From CAIVND01 sp035532075 (GTDB lineage: Bacteria; Actinomycetota; Acidimicrobiia; Acidimicrobiales; Bog-793), in the NCBI GenBank assembly GCA_035532075.1, contig DATKRV010000015.1:1-39580 (forward strand): a DNA stretch of 39,580 nt, given 5' to 3'. Shown here piece after piece: positions 31,022-39,580 of the stretch. Both the position numbers and the translations under genes were made by a program. The stretch's first letter is position 1. Every line of letters starts with the position of its first letter. Under the pieces are notes generated by a model. That model searched no databases, was not told the DNA's origin, and worked only from the letters and a program-made list of their open reading frames with translations.

Positions 31022-33171
31022 TGGAGATGTCGTCAGACTTTTTGAGCAAGCTACGGACCGTTAACGTTCGTGAGGGATCTTTACGAGATCTGTTCCTCTC
31101 CGTGAATGAATTTCCTCTTGATCGTTTCCAAGAGAGTGCGCTTGACATCCTCGACGAGGGTCGGTCGGTGCTTGTGGCGGCCCCGACCGGTTCTGGAAAG
31201 ACGCTCATCGCCGAATATGCGGTAGCGAAAGCCATCGCTGATGAACATCGAGCCTTTTACACGACGCCTTTGAAAGCCCTCTCGAACCAGAAATATCTTG
31301 ATTTCGTTCAGATCTACGGACGTGACAACGTCGGCCTGTTGACCGGAGACATTTCTCGCAATCCCGAGGCGGCCGTGGTGGTGATGACGACCGAGGTTCT
31401 GAGAAACATGATCTACTCTGGGCAGGACCGTCTTACACGACTCCGCTGTGTTGTGCTTGATGAGGTCCATTTTCTCGAGGACCGGTATCGAGGTTCTGTA
31501 TGGGAAGAGATCATCATCACTGCGCCGGACTCGGTCACCCTGGTCTGTCTCTCGGCAACGGTGTCCAATGCCGAAGAGCTTGCGCAGTGGATTGGCACAG
31601 TACGCGGGTCGATCGGCACCGTGATCGAAGAGCGGCGCCCTATTGAACTTGATCACCTTTATGTTGTCGGCGACCGAGCAGAGCATCAGTTAAAAATCAT
31701 GGAGATGTTTGTAGATGGCAGGCCAAATCAAGAGGCAGTTCAGATCGACCGCCAGTTGGAGCGGTCAATCGAGGGTCGGTACCGACAGCGCCATCAACGT
31801 TCCCACCCGCCTCAATCGAAGGCGCGGTCGCGCGCCTATCGACCGAGGCGCCCAGAGATCATTGAACAGTTTCAACGTGAGAAACTACTTCCCGCTATCT
31901 ATTTCATCTTTGCTCGCGCCGGGTGTGAGGATGCGGTAAGTCAATGTCTTGATGCGGGTCTGCGTTTCACGAGCGCAACGCAACGCTCAAGGATAAGGGA
32001 AATTGCCGACAGTTATATCGACCATTTAAGTGATGAAGACCTCCGAGTGCTCCGATATGATCAGTTCCGACACGCGCTTGAGGCCGGAATTGCACCACAT
32101 CATGCCGGGTTGGTGCCTCCGTTTCGGGAACTCGTTGAAACGCTCTTCCTGCAATCTCTTGTCAAGGTTGTTTTTGCAACCGAGACACTCGCCCTTGGAA
32201 TCAACATGCCCGCCCGCTCCGTGATCATCGAAAGTCTCTCAAAGTTCAATGGTGCTGGTCATGAGGACCTCTCGCCGGGAGCGTTCACCCAGCTCACTGG
32301 CCGGGCGGGACGACGCGGAATTGACGAGGTGGGTTACGGAGCGATTGTTTACTCTCCATTTCATCGTTTTGCAGAGGTCGCGGCTTTGGCTGGAGCTCGC
32401 TCTCGCCCGCTCCGGTCAGCTTTTCGACCAACGTACAATATGGTGGCGAATCTCGTCAGGAGCTATGACCGAGACGATGCTCACCGTCTTGTTCGGTCTT
32501 CGTTCGCCCAATATCTCAGCGAGGAGCCGCTTACTCGTCAACTTGACGCGGTGCTGGAACTGCTTGGCGAACGAGGATATATCCGTGGCTGGGCGCTTTC
32601 GCAAGATGGAGAACGGCTCGTTTCCATTTACCACGACTGTGATTTGCTGATCGCCGAAGCGATGGGCGCAGGGCTATTTGATGGGCTCGACGTCGAAGAG
32701 ATTGCCGCACTGGTCTCAGTGTTTACCTATGAGGCTCGCCGCGAAGTCGGGGAGCAGGTGATGCCGAAATCGATTTTGAATGAGCGGTTTGTGGCTCTTG
32801 AGGCCATTGCAGTCAATCTTCGACATCGAGAACGTTCGTTGCGACTTCCCGAAACTCGTGCGCTCGACACAGGGTTCGCCGTTATTGCCCGAGCTTGGGC
32901 TTCCGGGCGCGAGCTTGCGAGCATTCTGATGCCGCCCCGCAAAAACAGGCGTGAACCGGTCATATCCGCGCCGATCATGACCGGAGGCGATTTTGTCAGA
33001 AATGTCAAGCAACTCGTGGATCTTCTCAGGCAGATCTCCCTTGCGCCAGGATCTTCGACATTTAAACCGGTCGCTGCCCGGGCGGCGGAACAGCTGGTCA
33101 GGGGCATTGTGGCGACATCCAGCGGTGTCGGATTCGCAGACATTGAAGAGGTTGGAGATGATCCGCGATAA
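31021..33171 (+). CDS. helY: HelY-type (Ski2-like) superfamily 2 helicase
   Basis: This 716-residue RNA/DNA helicase of the Ski2/Mtr4 group has motif I APTGSGKT (about 53-60) and TTPLKALSNQK. DEVHFLED is the DEVH box, and SATVSNAEELAQW is motif III. ALGINMPARSVIIE and QLTGRAGRRGID are motifs V and VI. A winged-helix and helical C-terminal part follows (YDRDDAHRLVRSSFAQYLSE). In Mycobacterium tuberculosis helY lies directly after the tat genes downstream of pafABC, so gene order is conserved. It is shorter than the roughly 900-residue mycobacterial protein, and an Arg-rich linker interrupts the region after motif III (about 250-280, RSHPPQSKARSRAYRPRRP). Confidence 0.9.
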   Translation: MEMSSDFLSKLRTVNVREGSLRDLFLSVNEFPLDRFQESALDILDEGRSVLVAAPTGSGKTLIAEYAVAKAIADEHRAFYTTPLKALSNQKYLDFVQIYGRDNVGLLTGDISRNPEAAVVVMTTEVLRNMIYSGQDRLTRLRCVVLDEVHFLEDRYRGSVWEEIIITAPDSVTLVCLSATVSNAEELAQWIGTVRGSIGTVIEERRPIELDHLYVVGDRAEHQLKIMEMFVDGRPNQEAVQIDRQLERSIEGRYRQRHQRSHPPQSKARSRAYRPRRPEIIEQFQREKLLPAIYFIFARAGCEDAVSQCLDAGLRFTSATQRSRIREIADSYIDHLSDEDLRVLRYDQFRHALEAGIAPHHAGLVPPFRELVETLFLQSLVKVVFATETLALGINMPARSVIIESLSKFNGAGHEDLSPGAFTQLTGRAGRRGIDEVGYGAIVYSPFHRFAEVAALAGARSRPLRSAFRPTYNMVANLVRSYDRDDAHRLVRSSFAQYLSEEPLTRQLDAVLELLGERGYIRGWALSQDGERLVSIYHDCDLLIAEAMGAGLFDGLDVEEIAALVSVFTYEARREVGEQVMPKSILNERFVALEAIAVNLRHRERSLRLPETRALDTGFAVIARAWASGRELASILMPPRKNRREPVISAPIMTGGDFVRNVKQLVDLLRQISLAPGSSTFKPVAARAAEQLVRGIVATSSGVGFADIEEVGDDPR

Positions 33172-33202
33172 GTGTTCATCCACCCCCTAACGTGAAAAAG
33201 AC

Positions 33203-34816
33203 ATGCAGTACGCAATAGAGACCTTCAGTGAGAGCGAGCGCGAGATCCTTCGCAGGTATATGACGAATCTCGACGGCCCTGTTTTCGCGCTCGTGAACCT
33301 GCCCGAAGTTGTCAAAGGCGCCCTGTTTGCACGCTATTCGCGCTCAGCAAAAAGTCTTCGTCGACTTTTTCTCGACGAGTTTGTCGATGAGCTCGATATT
33401 TCCGGCGATATATCAGTCGATGCGACGATGGGTCTTCGTCGTGCCGAGCAGCTTTATGAACGTGTATTCGGAGAGTATGGCGACGACTCTGTTGCTCAGC
33501 TTGGCGGCGTTCATCTTGCCTGCGAACAGGCGTCAAACGTTCTAACCAAGATTCTCGAGCGCGGGCGCATCATGTCGTATTTGGAGCAGTCGACCCGCTA
33601 CATACCCTATGACACACGGTTATGGACTGGCCACTATCGGTATTACCGGGATCCCGATGTCCTGGAGTCACCACTTGGTGCGCGATATGTCGGCGAGATG
33701 GACCGCATGTTTGATACCTATGGCTCACTCATGCCTCAGTTGATCGAGTATTTGACGAAGATTTTTCCTCAATTAGGGAATATCTCGGATTTCGCCTATC
33801 GACAGTCGATCCGTGCGCGTGCACTCGATGCCCTGCGAGGACTGCTTCCTGCCGGATCGCTCTCGAATGTGGGAATGTATGGATCGGGCCAGTCTTATGA
33901 GATGTTGCTCTTGCGAATGCGCGCGCATCCGCTTCCCGAGGTTCATGTCTATGCAGAATTGATACTGGCCGAGCTTCGCAAGGTGGTTCCTTCATTCTTA
34001 ACTCGTCTGGACCGTCCGGATAGAGGAGGGGAGTGGATACGGTACCTTGCCGATCGGCAATCGCAGATGACCGAGATGCTGGGACGCTTGTTTGACGATG
34101 TTGATACCCACGTAAGTCCAGAGGAATCGAGCGTGCAACTCATTGATTATGACCCGCGTGGGGAAGACAAGGTACTCGCCGCGATCTGTTACGCGTTTCT
34201 CGGTATCAGCGAAGAGGCAATTGAACGCAAAATATCGAGCTTGACCCCTTCGGAACGGAGTGCACTTTTTCGAGCCTATGTCGGTGACCGGAAGAACCGG
34301 CGCCATCGTCCAGGAAGAGCCTTTGAGCGGACCGACTACCGGTTTGACATCGTCTCTGATTACGGCGCCTTCCGTGATCTTCAGCGACACCGCATGTTGA
34401 CGATCGACTGGCAATCCCTGACGACCGATCTCGGGTATGAAGTCCCCGAAATCGTGGTTGAGGCCGGACTCGAACGGCCATATCGCGAGTCGCTTGAAAG
34501 AAGCGCGGACCTCTTTCATGCGATGTCAACCCGGCTGCCCAACCAGGCAAGTTACGCCGTCGCTCTCGCGTTCAAGATTCGTTATGTGATGCAGATGTCG
34601 GCACGGGAGGCAATGCATATTGCCGAACTCAGAAGTGGACCCCAGGGCCACCCCACGTATCGGGTAATCGCGCAGCAGATTCATGATCAAATTGCCACTG
34701 TTGCAGGTCATTACGCAATTGCGGAGTCGATGAGCTTTGTCGACTACACCGAGGCCGACCTTGGACGGCTAGAGGCGGAAGATCGGCTTGAGCAGCGTCG
34801 CCTGAATGGTGCGTAG
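33203..34816 (+). CDS. Two-domain ThyX-like protein (FAD-dependent thymidylate synthase family)
   Basis: This 537-residue protein looks like two ThyX-type domains in tandem. ThyX converts dUMP to dTMP with methylenetetrahydrofolate and FAD, with the signature RHRxxSxNExSxRY. The N-terminal domain carries RGRIMSYLEQSTRYIPYDTR (about 112-131), where the His is Gly and the Asn is Leu but the Ser and the EQSTRY end are kept. The C-terminal domain carries DLQRHRMLTIDWQSLTTDLG (about 391-410), which keeps RHR but loses the second half. AELRSGPQGHPTYRVIAQQI near the end matches the ThyX C-terminal region. Normal ThyX is about 220-250 residues and tetrameric. Whether this one still makes thymidylate cannot be decided from sequence. 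Confidence 0.82.
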   Translation: MQYAIETFSESEREILRRYMTNLDGPVFALVNLPEVVKGALFARYSRSAKSLRRLFLDEFVDELDISGDISVDATMGLRRAEQLYERVFGEYGDDSVAQLGGVHLACEQASNVLTKILERGRIMSYLEQSTRYIPYDTRLWTGHYRYYRDPDVLESPLGARYVGEMDRMFDTYGSLMPQLIEYLTKIFPQLGNISDFAYRQSIRARALDALRGLLPAGSLSNVGMYGSGQSYEMLLLRMRAHPLPEVHVYAELILAELRKVVPSFLTRLDRPDRGGEWIRYLADRQSQMTEMLGRLFDDVDTHVSPEESSVQLIDYDPRGEDKVLAAICYAFLGISEEAIERKISSLTPSERSALFRAYVGDRKNRRHRPGRAFERTDYRFDIVSDYGAFRDLQRHRMLTIDWQSLTTDLGYEVPEIVVEAGLERPYRESLERSADLFHAMSTRLPNQASYAVALAFKIRYVMQMSAREAMHIAELRSGPQGHPTYRVIAQQIHDQIATVAGHYAIAESMSFVDYTEADLGRLEAEDRLEQRRLNGA

Positions 34817-35005
34817 TCCTGTTCTTGACGCGTGTGGATGAATTTTTGCCATTTCGCCACCGAAAATCGACCGTTTTTCGCCAATACCGTCATAGCTCGC
34901 AGCCAAGTGTCCTATAGTGACGCAGCCTACCTCGTTTGTCGCCATATATAGCGCCAATTCGGGGCGGCAGAGACCGAATTCGCAACAGAGTTGATGGGGA
35001 CGTGA

Positions 35006-35503
35006 ATGGCGAAAAAGAAAGTCGTTGAGACTCCCGATGAGGAGATTGACGAAGAGCTTGCCGATGATGATCTCGGCGAAGTTCTCGATGTAGAACTTGA
35101 AGAGGACCTCGTCGATGAGCTGGAGGCTGACCTTGATGATGACGACGACGACGTCATCATCGGGCTTGACGACGAGGAGGAAGACCTCGAGATTCCTGAT
35201 CCCACGGTCGCGATCATTGTCGAAGGCGAAATTGAACTGGCCGAAGACGATGACGATGATCTCGACGACGATGAGGTTGAGGCCGGGCTTGACGACATTC
35301 TCAAGGAACGACTCGTCGTCGTTGAGGATCAGCTTGAAGACGACGAAGATGACGAAGCGGGTGAGTCAGACGACCGGGGTGACGGAAGCACAAGAGTACT
35401 GCCGAAGCAACCAGGGGAATTTGTCTGCCAGTCGTGTTTCTTGTTGAAAAAGAACACCCAGCTTGCTGACAAGAAACGTAAGCTCTGCCGAGATTGCGTT
35501 TAG
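35006..35503 (+). CDS. DUF4193-type acidic protein with C-terminal zinc ribbon
   Basis: The 165-residue protein has an extremely acidic first 125 residues, with long runs of Asp and Glu (for example DELEADLDDDDDDVIIGLDD), probably disordered. The C-terminus RVLPKQPGEFVCQSCFLLKK then NTQLADKKRKLCRDCV contains a CxxC...CxxC zinc site. The RVLPKQxxEFxCxSCFL segment is the hallmark of the actinobacterial DUF4193 family. Typical members are near 100 residues, so the acidic domain is enlarged here. Function is unknown; a nucleic-acid- or ribosome-related role is often guessed from the zinc ribbon. GGGGA precedes ATG 35006. A TATAGT hexamer at 34913-34918 could be a -10 box. Confidence 0.82.
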   Translation: MAKKKVVETPDEEIDEELADDDLGEVLDVELEEDLVDELEADLDDDDDDVIIGLDDEEEDLEIPDPTVAIIVEGEIELAEDDDDDLDDDEVEAGLDDILKERLVVVEDQLEDDEDDEAGESDDRGDGSTRVLPKQPGEFVCQSCFLLKKNTQLADKKRKLCRDCV

Positions 35504-35511
35504 GCGTCCGG

Positions 35512-35982
35512 TTGGACAAGCCGACGCTAGTGGTTCGGCCCGCCACCGATCGAGACCGAGGGGAGATCATTCGTTTGCTCGGGGAATATCGTCTGAAAAC
35601 CTCTGATCGGCGCGGCGCGAGAGATTTTTTGGATTCCTCTCCATTGGCCGAGCACGAGGCTGGGGCCAAGTCACATGAGGACGTTCAGGTCCTGCTGTGT
35701 CATCAGGGGGAGGATTTGGTCGGGGTCGGCGCGCTCGAAATCCGAGTCGTCGGCTCAACGCCTCGTGCCCTGTTGGAGATTTTCTGTTCCGACGACTCGA
35801 TTCTTGCCCGGGATGTTGTTCAATTGCTCATCGAGACTGGCGAATCTGTCGCGCTGACGAAGGAAGTTGGCGATATGGACATCATGGCTCTTCCAGGAGA
35901 TCAGCGGCTCAAATCGTCGCTTGAGGAACGCGGTTATCGTGCGCGCCTGCTCGTTATGAATCGATCCTTACGAACTCCGTAA
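35512..35982 (+). CDS. GNAT-like acetyltransferase-fold protein
   Basis: This 156-residue protein starts like a GNAT domain (LVVRPATDRDRGEIIRLLGE) and has beta strands compatible with the fold (VQVLLCHQGEDLVGVGALEI). The acetyl-CoA loop R/QxxGxG/A is not clear, so catalytic activity is doubtful. TTG 35512 follows the previous stop by 8 bases with AGG upstream; a TTG at 35494 overlapping that stop would add six residues. It is co-directional with and adjacent to the DUF4193 gene, and its stop lies 3 bases from the end of the opposing gene. Confidence 0.6.
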   Translation: MDKPTLVVRPATDRDRGEIIRLLGEYRLKTSDRRGARDFLDSSPLAEHEAGAKSHEDVQVLLCHQGEDLVGVGALEIRVVGSTPRALLEIFCSDDSILARDVVQLLIETGESVALTKEVGDMDIMALPGDQRLKSSLEERGYRARLLVMNRSLRTP

Positions 35983-35985
35983 CAG

Positions 35986-37317
35986 CTACGACGCATTCAC
36001 GGGCTCTTGCGCGTCGGTCTGTGGGGTTTCATGGGTAAGCGCGGGTACAGGCCGGTGCGTGGTCATTGGGCGCGGGGGAGGGGGAATCGCGAGTCCGAGC
36101 AGTTTTGCAAGTGCTGGAACACGTCCCGCCGCGGCGCTCGCCGCCTGTCGAACCGCGTTGGTCGGGTCAAGCGGCATTCCGGTGGGCCGGATTGAGCGCC
36201 GAATCGGAGAGTTTGAGGCCGCCTCCAGGAGAGAGATCCAACGCTCGGGTTGGGTTGTCGCGTTCAGTGCAGCACCCGACGCTGTTGCAAGCGGCTCGAC
36301 AAGTGCAGCCGGAAAGCGCGTGCTTGGTTCAGGTGGCTTGGCCGAGAGTCGGAGTGCTTGGAGGACACGCCCCTCTTCTAACGCATGTGAAATTTCCTGC
36401 TCCCATTTCGTGCGCAGTTTGGTAAGTCGATCTTCCAGGGCAGCCCGCAGCTTGCCAAGAAGAAGCTTCGCATCTTCACTCTTTGCAGTTGCACCGGTGA
36501 CGGTGGCGCGAAGATCTCGAAGACTTATCGTCTCGAGTCGATCGAGCGCCGCCTCTGCGCGATCGAGCCAGACCGCCTCGCGCACGGAAGGGAGAAGTTG
36601 TTCGGCAAGTGTGATGATGGCTTCGCCACCAACCGCTGGTCGCCCTGCCTCGCGATCGCTCGTCTGTTGCTCTTGTAGCGCGCGGCGAACCGAGGGAAGT
36701 CCACCAATTGCCAGCTGTTCGGCAACCGCCCGCTGTTCTGGAGGAAGCGAATCAAGCAGCGCATTGCGGCGGTCAGTTTTTGGAACGAGGCGGGTCGGAC
36801 GGGGCCTCGATGCTTTGGAGGGACGGCGTGGGGAATCGCTGGCGGGCTCAAGGGTCACGGGGCGCTCAGGACGTTCGGACCGCGGCGCACGAGGGGCACG
36901 AGGGGCACGAGTCGGGCGTTCGCCTCCGGCGACACGACGCGGCTCGGTGCGCAGATTTGTGCGTGGGCGCGACGGAGGGCCAGTTTCCTCTCCCGACCCG
37001 CGTTTTCGTTCACGACCGTGCTTCTCCGATTTAGGAACCAGAGTTGTAATGACCCCTTCAAACTTCTCTGTGCGCGGACGAATCAACTCGATTCGATCAA
37101 GATCTCTGTGCGGTGTCTTGGGTGGTAGCACGGTGGTGACATCGATACCATCAAGGCCAATCTCTATCTCAACGCGAAGAACGTCACCGATTTTTGCACC
37201 CGCGCCGAGAAGAACCGGGTCGATGACGCCGCGAGGTTGCTTCGCACCAGCGGCCCGCCAGGTCCATGTGCCGTCGACGCGCGACGATGTCAGTTCTATT
37301 TCAATTCTGCGTGACAT
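35986..37317 (-). CDS. Uncharacterised protein with basic linker and helical C-terminus
   Basis: This 443-residue protein has an N-terminal beta-rich domain of about 90 residues (SRRIEIELTSSRVDGTWTWR, then KIGDVLRVEIEIGLDGIDVT), then about 100 residues of Arg/Pro/Glu-rich disorder containing repeated RAP units (TRAPRAPRAPRSERPERPV). The remainder is predicted helical (NALLDSLPPEQRAVAEQLAI, LLLGKLRAALEDRLTKLRTK). No catalytic motif or membrane segment is seen. The N-terminal part resembles a small nucleic-acid-binding barrel only in general character. The opposite strand is also open over this length, but its product is Ser/Arg-rich and unlike a protein. I do not recognise the family. Confidence 0.75.
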   Translation of the reverse strand: MSRRIEIELTSSRVDGTWTWRAAGAKQPRGVIDPVLLGAGAKIGDVLRVEIEIGLDGIDVTTVLPPKTPHRDLDRIELIRPRTEKFEGVITTLVPKSEKHGRERKRGSGEETGPPSRPRTNLRTEPRRVAGGERPTRAPRAPRAPRSERPERPVTLEPASDSPRRPSKASRPRPTRLVPKTDRRNALLDSLPPEQRAVAEQLAIGGLPSVRRALQEQQTSDREAGRPAVGGEAIITLAEQLLPSVREAVWLDRAEAALDRLETISLRDLRATVTGATAKSEDAKLLLGKLRAALEDRLTKLRTKWEQEISHALEEGRVLQALRLSAKPPEPSTRFPAALVEPLATASGAALNATTQPERWISLLEAASNSPIRRSIRPTGMPLDPTNAVRQAASAAAGRVPALAKLLGLAIPPPPRPMTTHRPVPALTHETPQTDAQEPVNAS

Positions 37318-37460
37318 AACCCAGTCAGCCTACGGCCTTTCGCGAGTACTCGATGAAAGTTTGAAGATTTGAAGAGACCTCTCAAAGGGTACGCTGCCAC
37401 TGGCAGCACTTTTAGCTCTCGAAGCGCTGATTCTACATGTATCGGAACGGGTGATCATTT

Positions 37461-39356
37461 ATGGGTATGGGAATGGGTCCAATGCGAGGCGCCCACCGCA
37501 ATATGACGCGAGACCCCTCGGTACTCACCCATGTTCTACCCAAGGGGATCTGGAGGAGAATCTTCGAATTTGCCTCGCCGTACAAAGTGATGCTTGGCGT
37601 CTTTCTCGTGATAATCGTCGTCGACGCTTTCGTGGGAGTTGCGAACCCGCTGATTTATCGAAACATCATCGACAAGGGAATAGCGAAGCACAATTCCTCG
37701 CTTGTGGTTCATCTTGCCCTGTTGATCGCTTTTCTGGCGATTTTCGATACTGGTCTAACCATTGCGCAGCGAGCGATCTCATCGCGTATCGGTGAAGGCC
37801 TTATCTACGACATGCGCTCAAAGGTATTTGCCCATGTATCGCGTATGCCGATTGCGTTCTTCACCAGGACCCAGACGGGAGCTCTCGTTTCAAGGCTCAA
37901 TAATGATGTTCTTGGCGCTCAACAGGCGTTCACCGACATACTTCAAAATGTCGTGAGCAATCTCGTAACGGTGGTGCTCGTCGCCACTGCGATGCTGTTT
38001 CTCTCCTGGCCGATCACCCTGATTGCAGTGGCACTTCTTCCGATATTCGTCTTTCCGGCCCGTCGTGTGGGTCGGCGCCTACAGAAGATCACTCGGGAGT
38101 CATATGGATTGAATGCGGAACTCACCACAATGATGACTGAGCGTTTCAATGTTGCGGGGGCGCTGCTTGTCAAGATCTTTGGACGCCCCTCTATTGAGCG
38201 CGAGAACTTTGACCGACGAGCCGGTCGCGTACGAGACATCGGTATTACTCAGGCGATGTATGCTCGAATATTTTTCGCCTCGCTTTCGTTGACCGCCTCG
38301 CTTGCTACTGCCCTTGTATACGGATGGGGTGGCCTGCTTGCCATTCATGGAGTTCTCGATATTGGAACGATCGTCGCGCTCGCCGCGTACCTGACTCGAT
38401 TATACGGCCCGCTCACTGCGCTCGCTAACGTCCAAGTGGATGTGATGACTGCACTTGTTTCGTTCGACCGCGTGTTTGAAGTCTTGGATCTTTCGCCAAT
38501 GATTGACGAGGCCAAATCTCCCCGAACAATTCCGCGCGGGCCTACCCAAGTTGAATTCCGAGACGTCTCCTTCACCTATCCGTCGTCAGACGAAGTATCC
38601 CTCGCGTCACTTGAATCTGTTGCGGTGCTTGAGACCCATCGACGCATAGAGGTGCTGCATGATCTCAATTTCACGATCGACCCCGGTCAAATTGTGGCGC
38701 TCGTCGGACATTCGGGTGCCGGGAAGACGACGCTCAGCCATCTCGTGAGTCGCATATACGATGTCACAAAAGGTGCAGTACTGATCAACGGTATCGATCT
38801 ACGCGAAGCGTCCTTTGACTCGCTCCGTGCAGTGGTCGGTGTCGTGACCCAAGACGCCCATCTGTTCCATGACACGATTCGTGCAAATCTCGCCTTCGCG
38901 TTACCGGAAGCGACCGAGACGGAGATGTTTGAGGCGTTGGCACAGGCGCAGATTATCGAACTTGTCGAATCGCTCCCAGACGGACTTGATACGCTGGTGG
39001 GGGACCGCGGATATCGACTTTCGGGTGGGGAGAAGCAGAGACTTGCGATTGCCCGGCTTCTCTTGAAGGCTCCGGATGTCGTGGTGCTTGATGAAGCGAC
39101 GGCTCATCTCGACTCTGAATCAGAATCTCTCGTCCAGCAGGCACTCGATACCGCGCTAGCCGGAAGGACCTCGCTCGTCATCGCCCATCGGCTCTCGACA
39201 ATCCGGAGTGCAGACCAGATTCTGGTGCTTGAGCAGGGCCGGATCGTACAGCGCGGGCGACATCAGGAGCTGCTCGAGTCCGGCGGTTTGTATTCGGAGC
39301 TCTATCGAACCCAATTTGCCGAGCCAGCGCCTTTTTCGGAGGCAGGGGCAGACTGA
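37461..39356 (+). CDS. ABC exporter, fused membrane and ATPase domains
   Basis: This type IV ABC half-transporter (631 residues) would work as a dimer to export a lipid, drug or peptide. The six-helix membrane domain spans about 30-320 (for example NPLIYRNIIDKGIAKHNSSL). The ATPase domain has Walker A GHSGAGKTT (about 416), Q-loop VVTQDAHLF, signature LSGGEKQRLAIARLLL (about 520), Walker B VVVLDEATAHLD and H-loop VIAHRLST. The N-terminus is Met/Gly-rich (MGMGMGPMRGAH), as in some actinobacterial members. The substrate cannot be told. It appears monocistronic. Confidence 0.93.
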   Translation: MGMGMGPMRGAHRNMTRDPSVLTHVLPKGIWRRIFEFASPYKVMLGVFLVIIVVDAFVGVANPLIYRNIIDKGIAKHNSSLVVHLALLIAFLAIFDTGLTIAQRAISSRIGEGLIYDMRSKVFAHVSRMPIAFFTRTQTGALVSRLNNDVLGAQQAFTDILQNVVSNLVTVVLVATAMLFLSWPITLIAVALLPIFVFPARRVGRRLQKITRESYGLNAELTTMMTERFNVAGALLVKIFGRPSIERENFDRRAGRVRDIGITQAMYARIFFASLSLTASLATALVYGWGGLLAIHGVLDIGTIVALAAYLTRLYGPLTALANVQVDVMTALVSFDRVFEVLDLSPMIDEAKSPRTIPRGPTQVEFRDVSFTYPSSDEVSLASLESVAVLETHRRIEVLHDLNFTIDPGQIVALVGHSGAGKTTLSHLVSRIYDVTKGAVLINGIDLREASFDSLRAVVGVVTQDAHLFHDTIRANLAFALPEATETEMFEALAQAQIIELVESLPDGLDTLVGDRGYRLSGGEKQRLAIARLLLKAPDVVVLDEATAHLDSESESLVQQALDTALAGRTSLVIAHRLSTIRSADQILVLEQGRIVQRGRHQELLESGGLYSELYRTQFAEPAPFSEAGAD

Positions 39357-39481
39357 AGCAGCGGCGCCCGGATCACTTCTTCGCGAATTGAGGTTGAGCG
39401 TCGACGGGGGGATCTCATCGTTCTACGATCGAAGTACTTAGGGTCCACCGATATTTAGTCCGCGCGTAGTACGATGTTCCC

Positions 39482-39580
39482 ATGGAGGCCAGTGATGAAG
39501 AGCTCGCGCGAATCTTCGACACCGTGCTTCCCCATCTGAACGAGTTACAACGCCGCGTCATCGCCGGGTCTTTGTCACGT
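39482..39580 (+). CDS. N-terminus of a probable ISAzo13-type transposase, cut by the window edge
   Basis: From ATG 39482 the frame is open to the end and reads MEASDEELARIFDTVLPHLN then ELQRRVIAGSLSR. ISAzo13-family transposases begin with a similar helical segment (F..LLPxLxERQRRLxAGxEAR). Only 33 residues are visible, so catalytic motifs and intactness cannot be judged. A left inverted repeat would be expected upstream, perhaps near 39440 (TTAGGGTCCACCGA), but its partner is outside the window. Confidence 0.45.
   Translation, partial: MEASDEELARIFDTVLPHLNELQRRVIAGSLSR

Noticed and set aside
36059..37372. 437-codon open frame on the plus strand opposite the minus-strand gene
   Set aside because: Its product is Ser/Arg-rich without domain character; the minus-strand frame has an ATG start and plausible protein composition, so the plus frame is a shadow.

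Overview
The window looks like a chromosomal segment of a moderately GC-rich actinobacterium, probably of the class Acidimicrobiia. It carries a complete Pup-proteasome locus (mpa, dop, pup, prcB, prcA, pafA) followed by tat genes and a HelY-type helicase, an acidic DUF4193-type protein, and many GTG/TTG starts. The class is inferred from gene content, not from a marker phylogeny.

Layout. (1) 1-6822: the N-terminal part of a ThiO-like oxidase gene leaving the left edge on the minus strand, then gltB-gltD (glutamate synthase) and a small unknown gene. (2) 6825-11000: a decayed accessory stretch with an IS630-type remnant, a secreted protein gene, a second transposase fragment and a triply frameshifted IS30 transposase whose second catalytic Asp reads His. 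(3) 10948-11936: a short gene with a 75-bp internal duplication and a ferritin-like protein. (4) 11997-15023 (minus): an overlapping cassette of acyl-CoA dehydrogenase, PIG-L deacetylase, NodS-like methyltransferase and family 2 glycosyltransferase. (5) 15024-17099: more debris, including a secreted-protein gene cut by an IS1380 fragment. (6) 17100-20011 (minus): desaturase, transaldolase and a LOG-family protein.

(7) 20194-34816 is the core of the window: three small genes (the first and last with membrane segments, the middle one with a C-terminal segment), trmI, a divergent ferredoxin, then mpa-dop-pup-prcB-prcA, pafA-lepB, a 34-codon gene behind an 11-bp perfect palindrome, tatA/B, tatC, helY and a two-domain ThyX-like protein. 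These genes together make a protein tagging and degradation system: PafA attaches Pup to target lysines, Mpa recognises Pup and unfolds the target into the PrcAB 20S core, and Dop removes Pup. Pup here ends in Gly-Gly-Glu, so it should be ready for ligation without deamidation. The regulators PafB and PafC, expected between pafA and the tat genes in mycobacteria, are absent; lepB and the palindrome-led small gene stand in their place.

(8) 35006-39580: DUF4193-type acidic zinc-ribbon protein, a GNAT-like protein, an uncharacterised basic-linker protein on the minus strand, an ABC exporter, and the first 33 codons of a probable ISAzo13-type transposase at the right edge.

The most promising leads are the 11997-15023 cassette, the reorganised pafA-tat interval, the two-domain ThyX homologue with complementary incomplete motifs, and the repeat peptide gene at 10948-11294.
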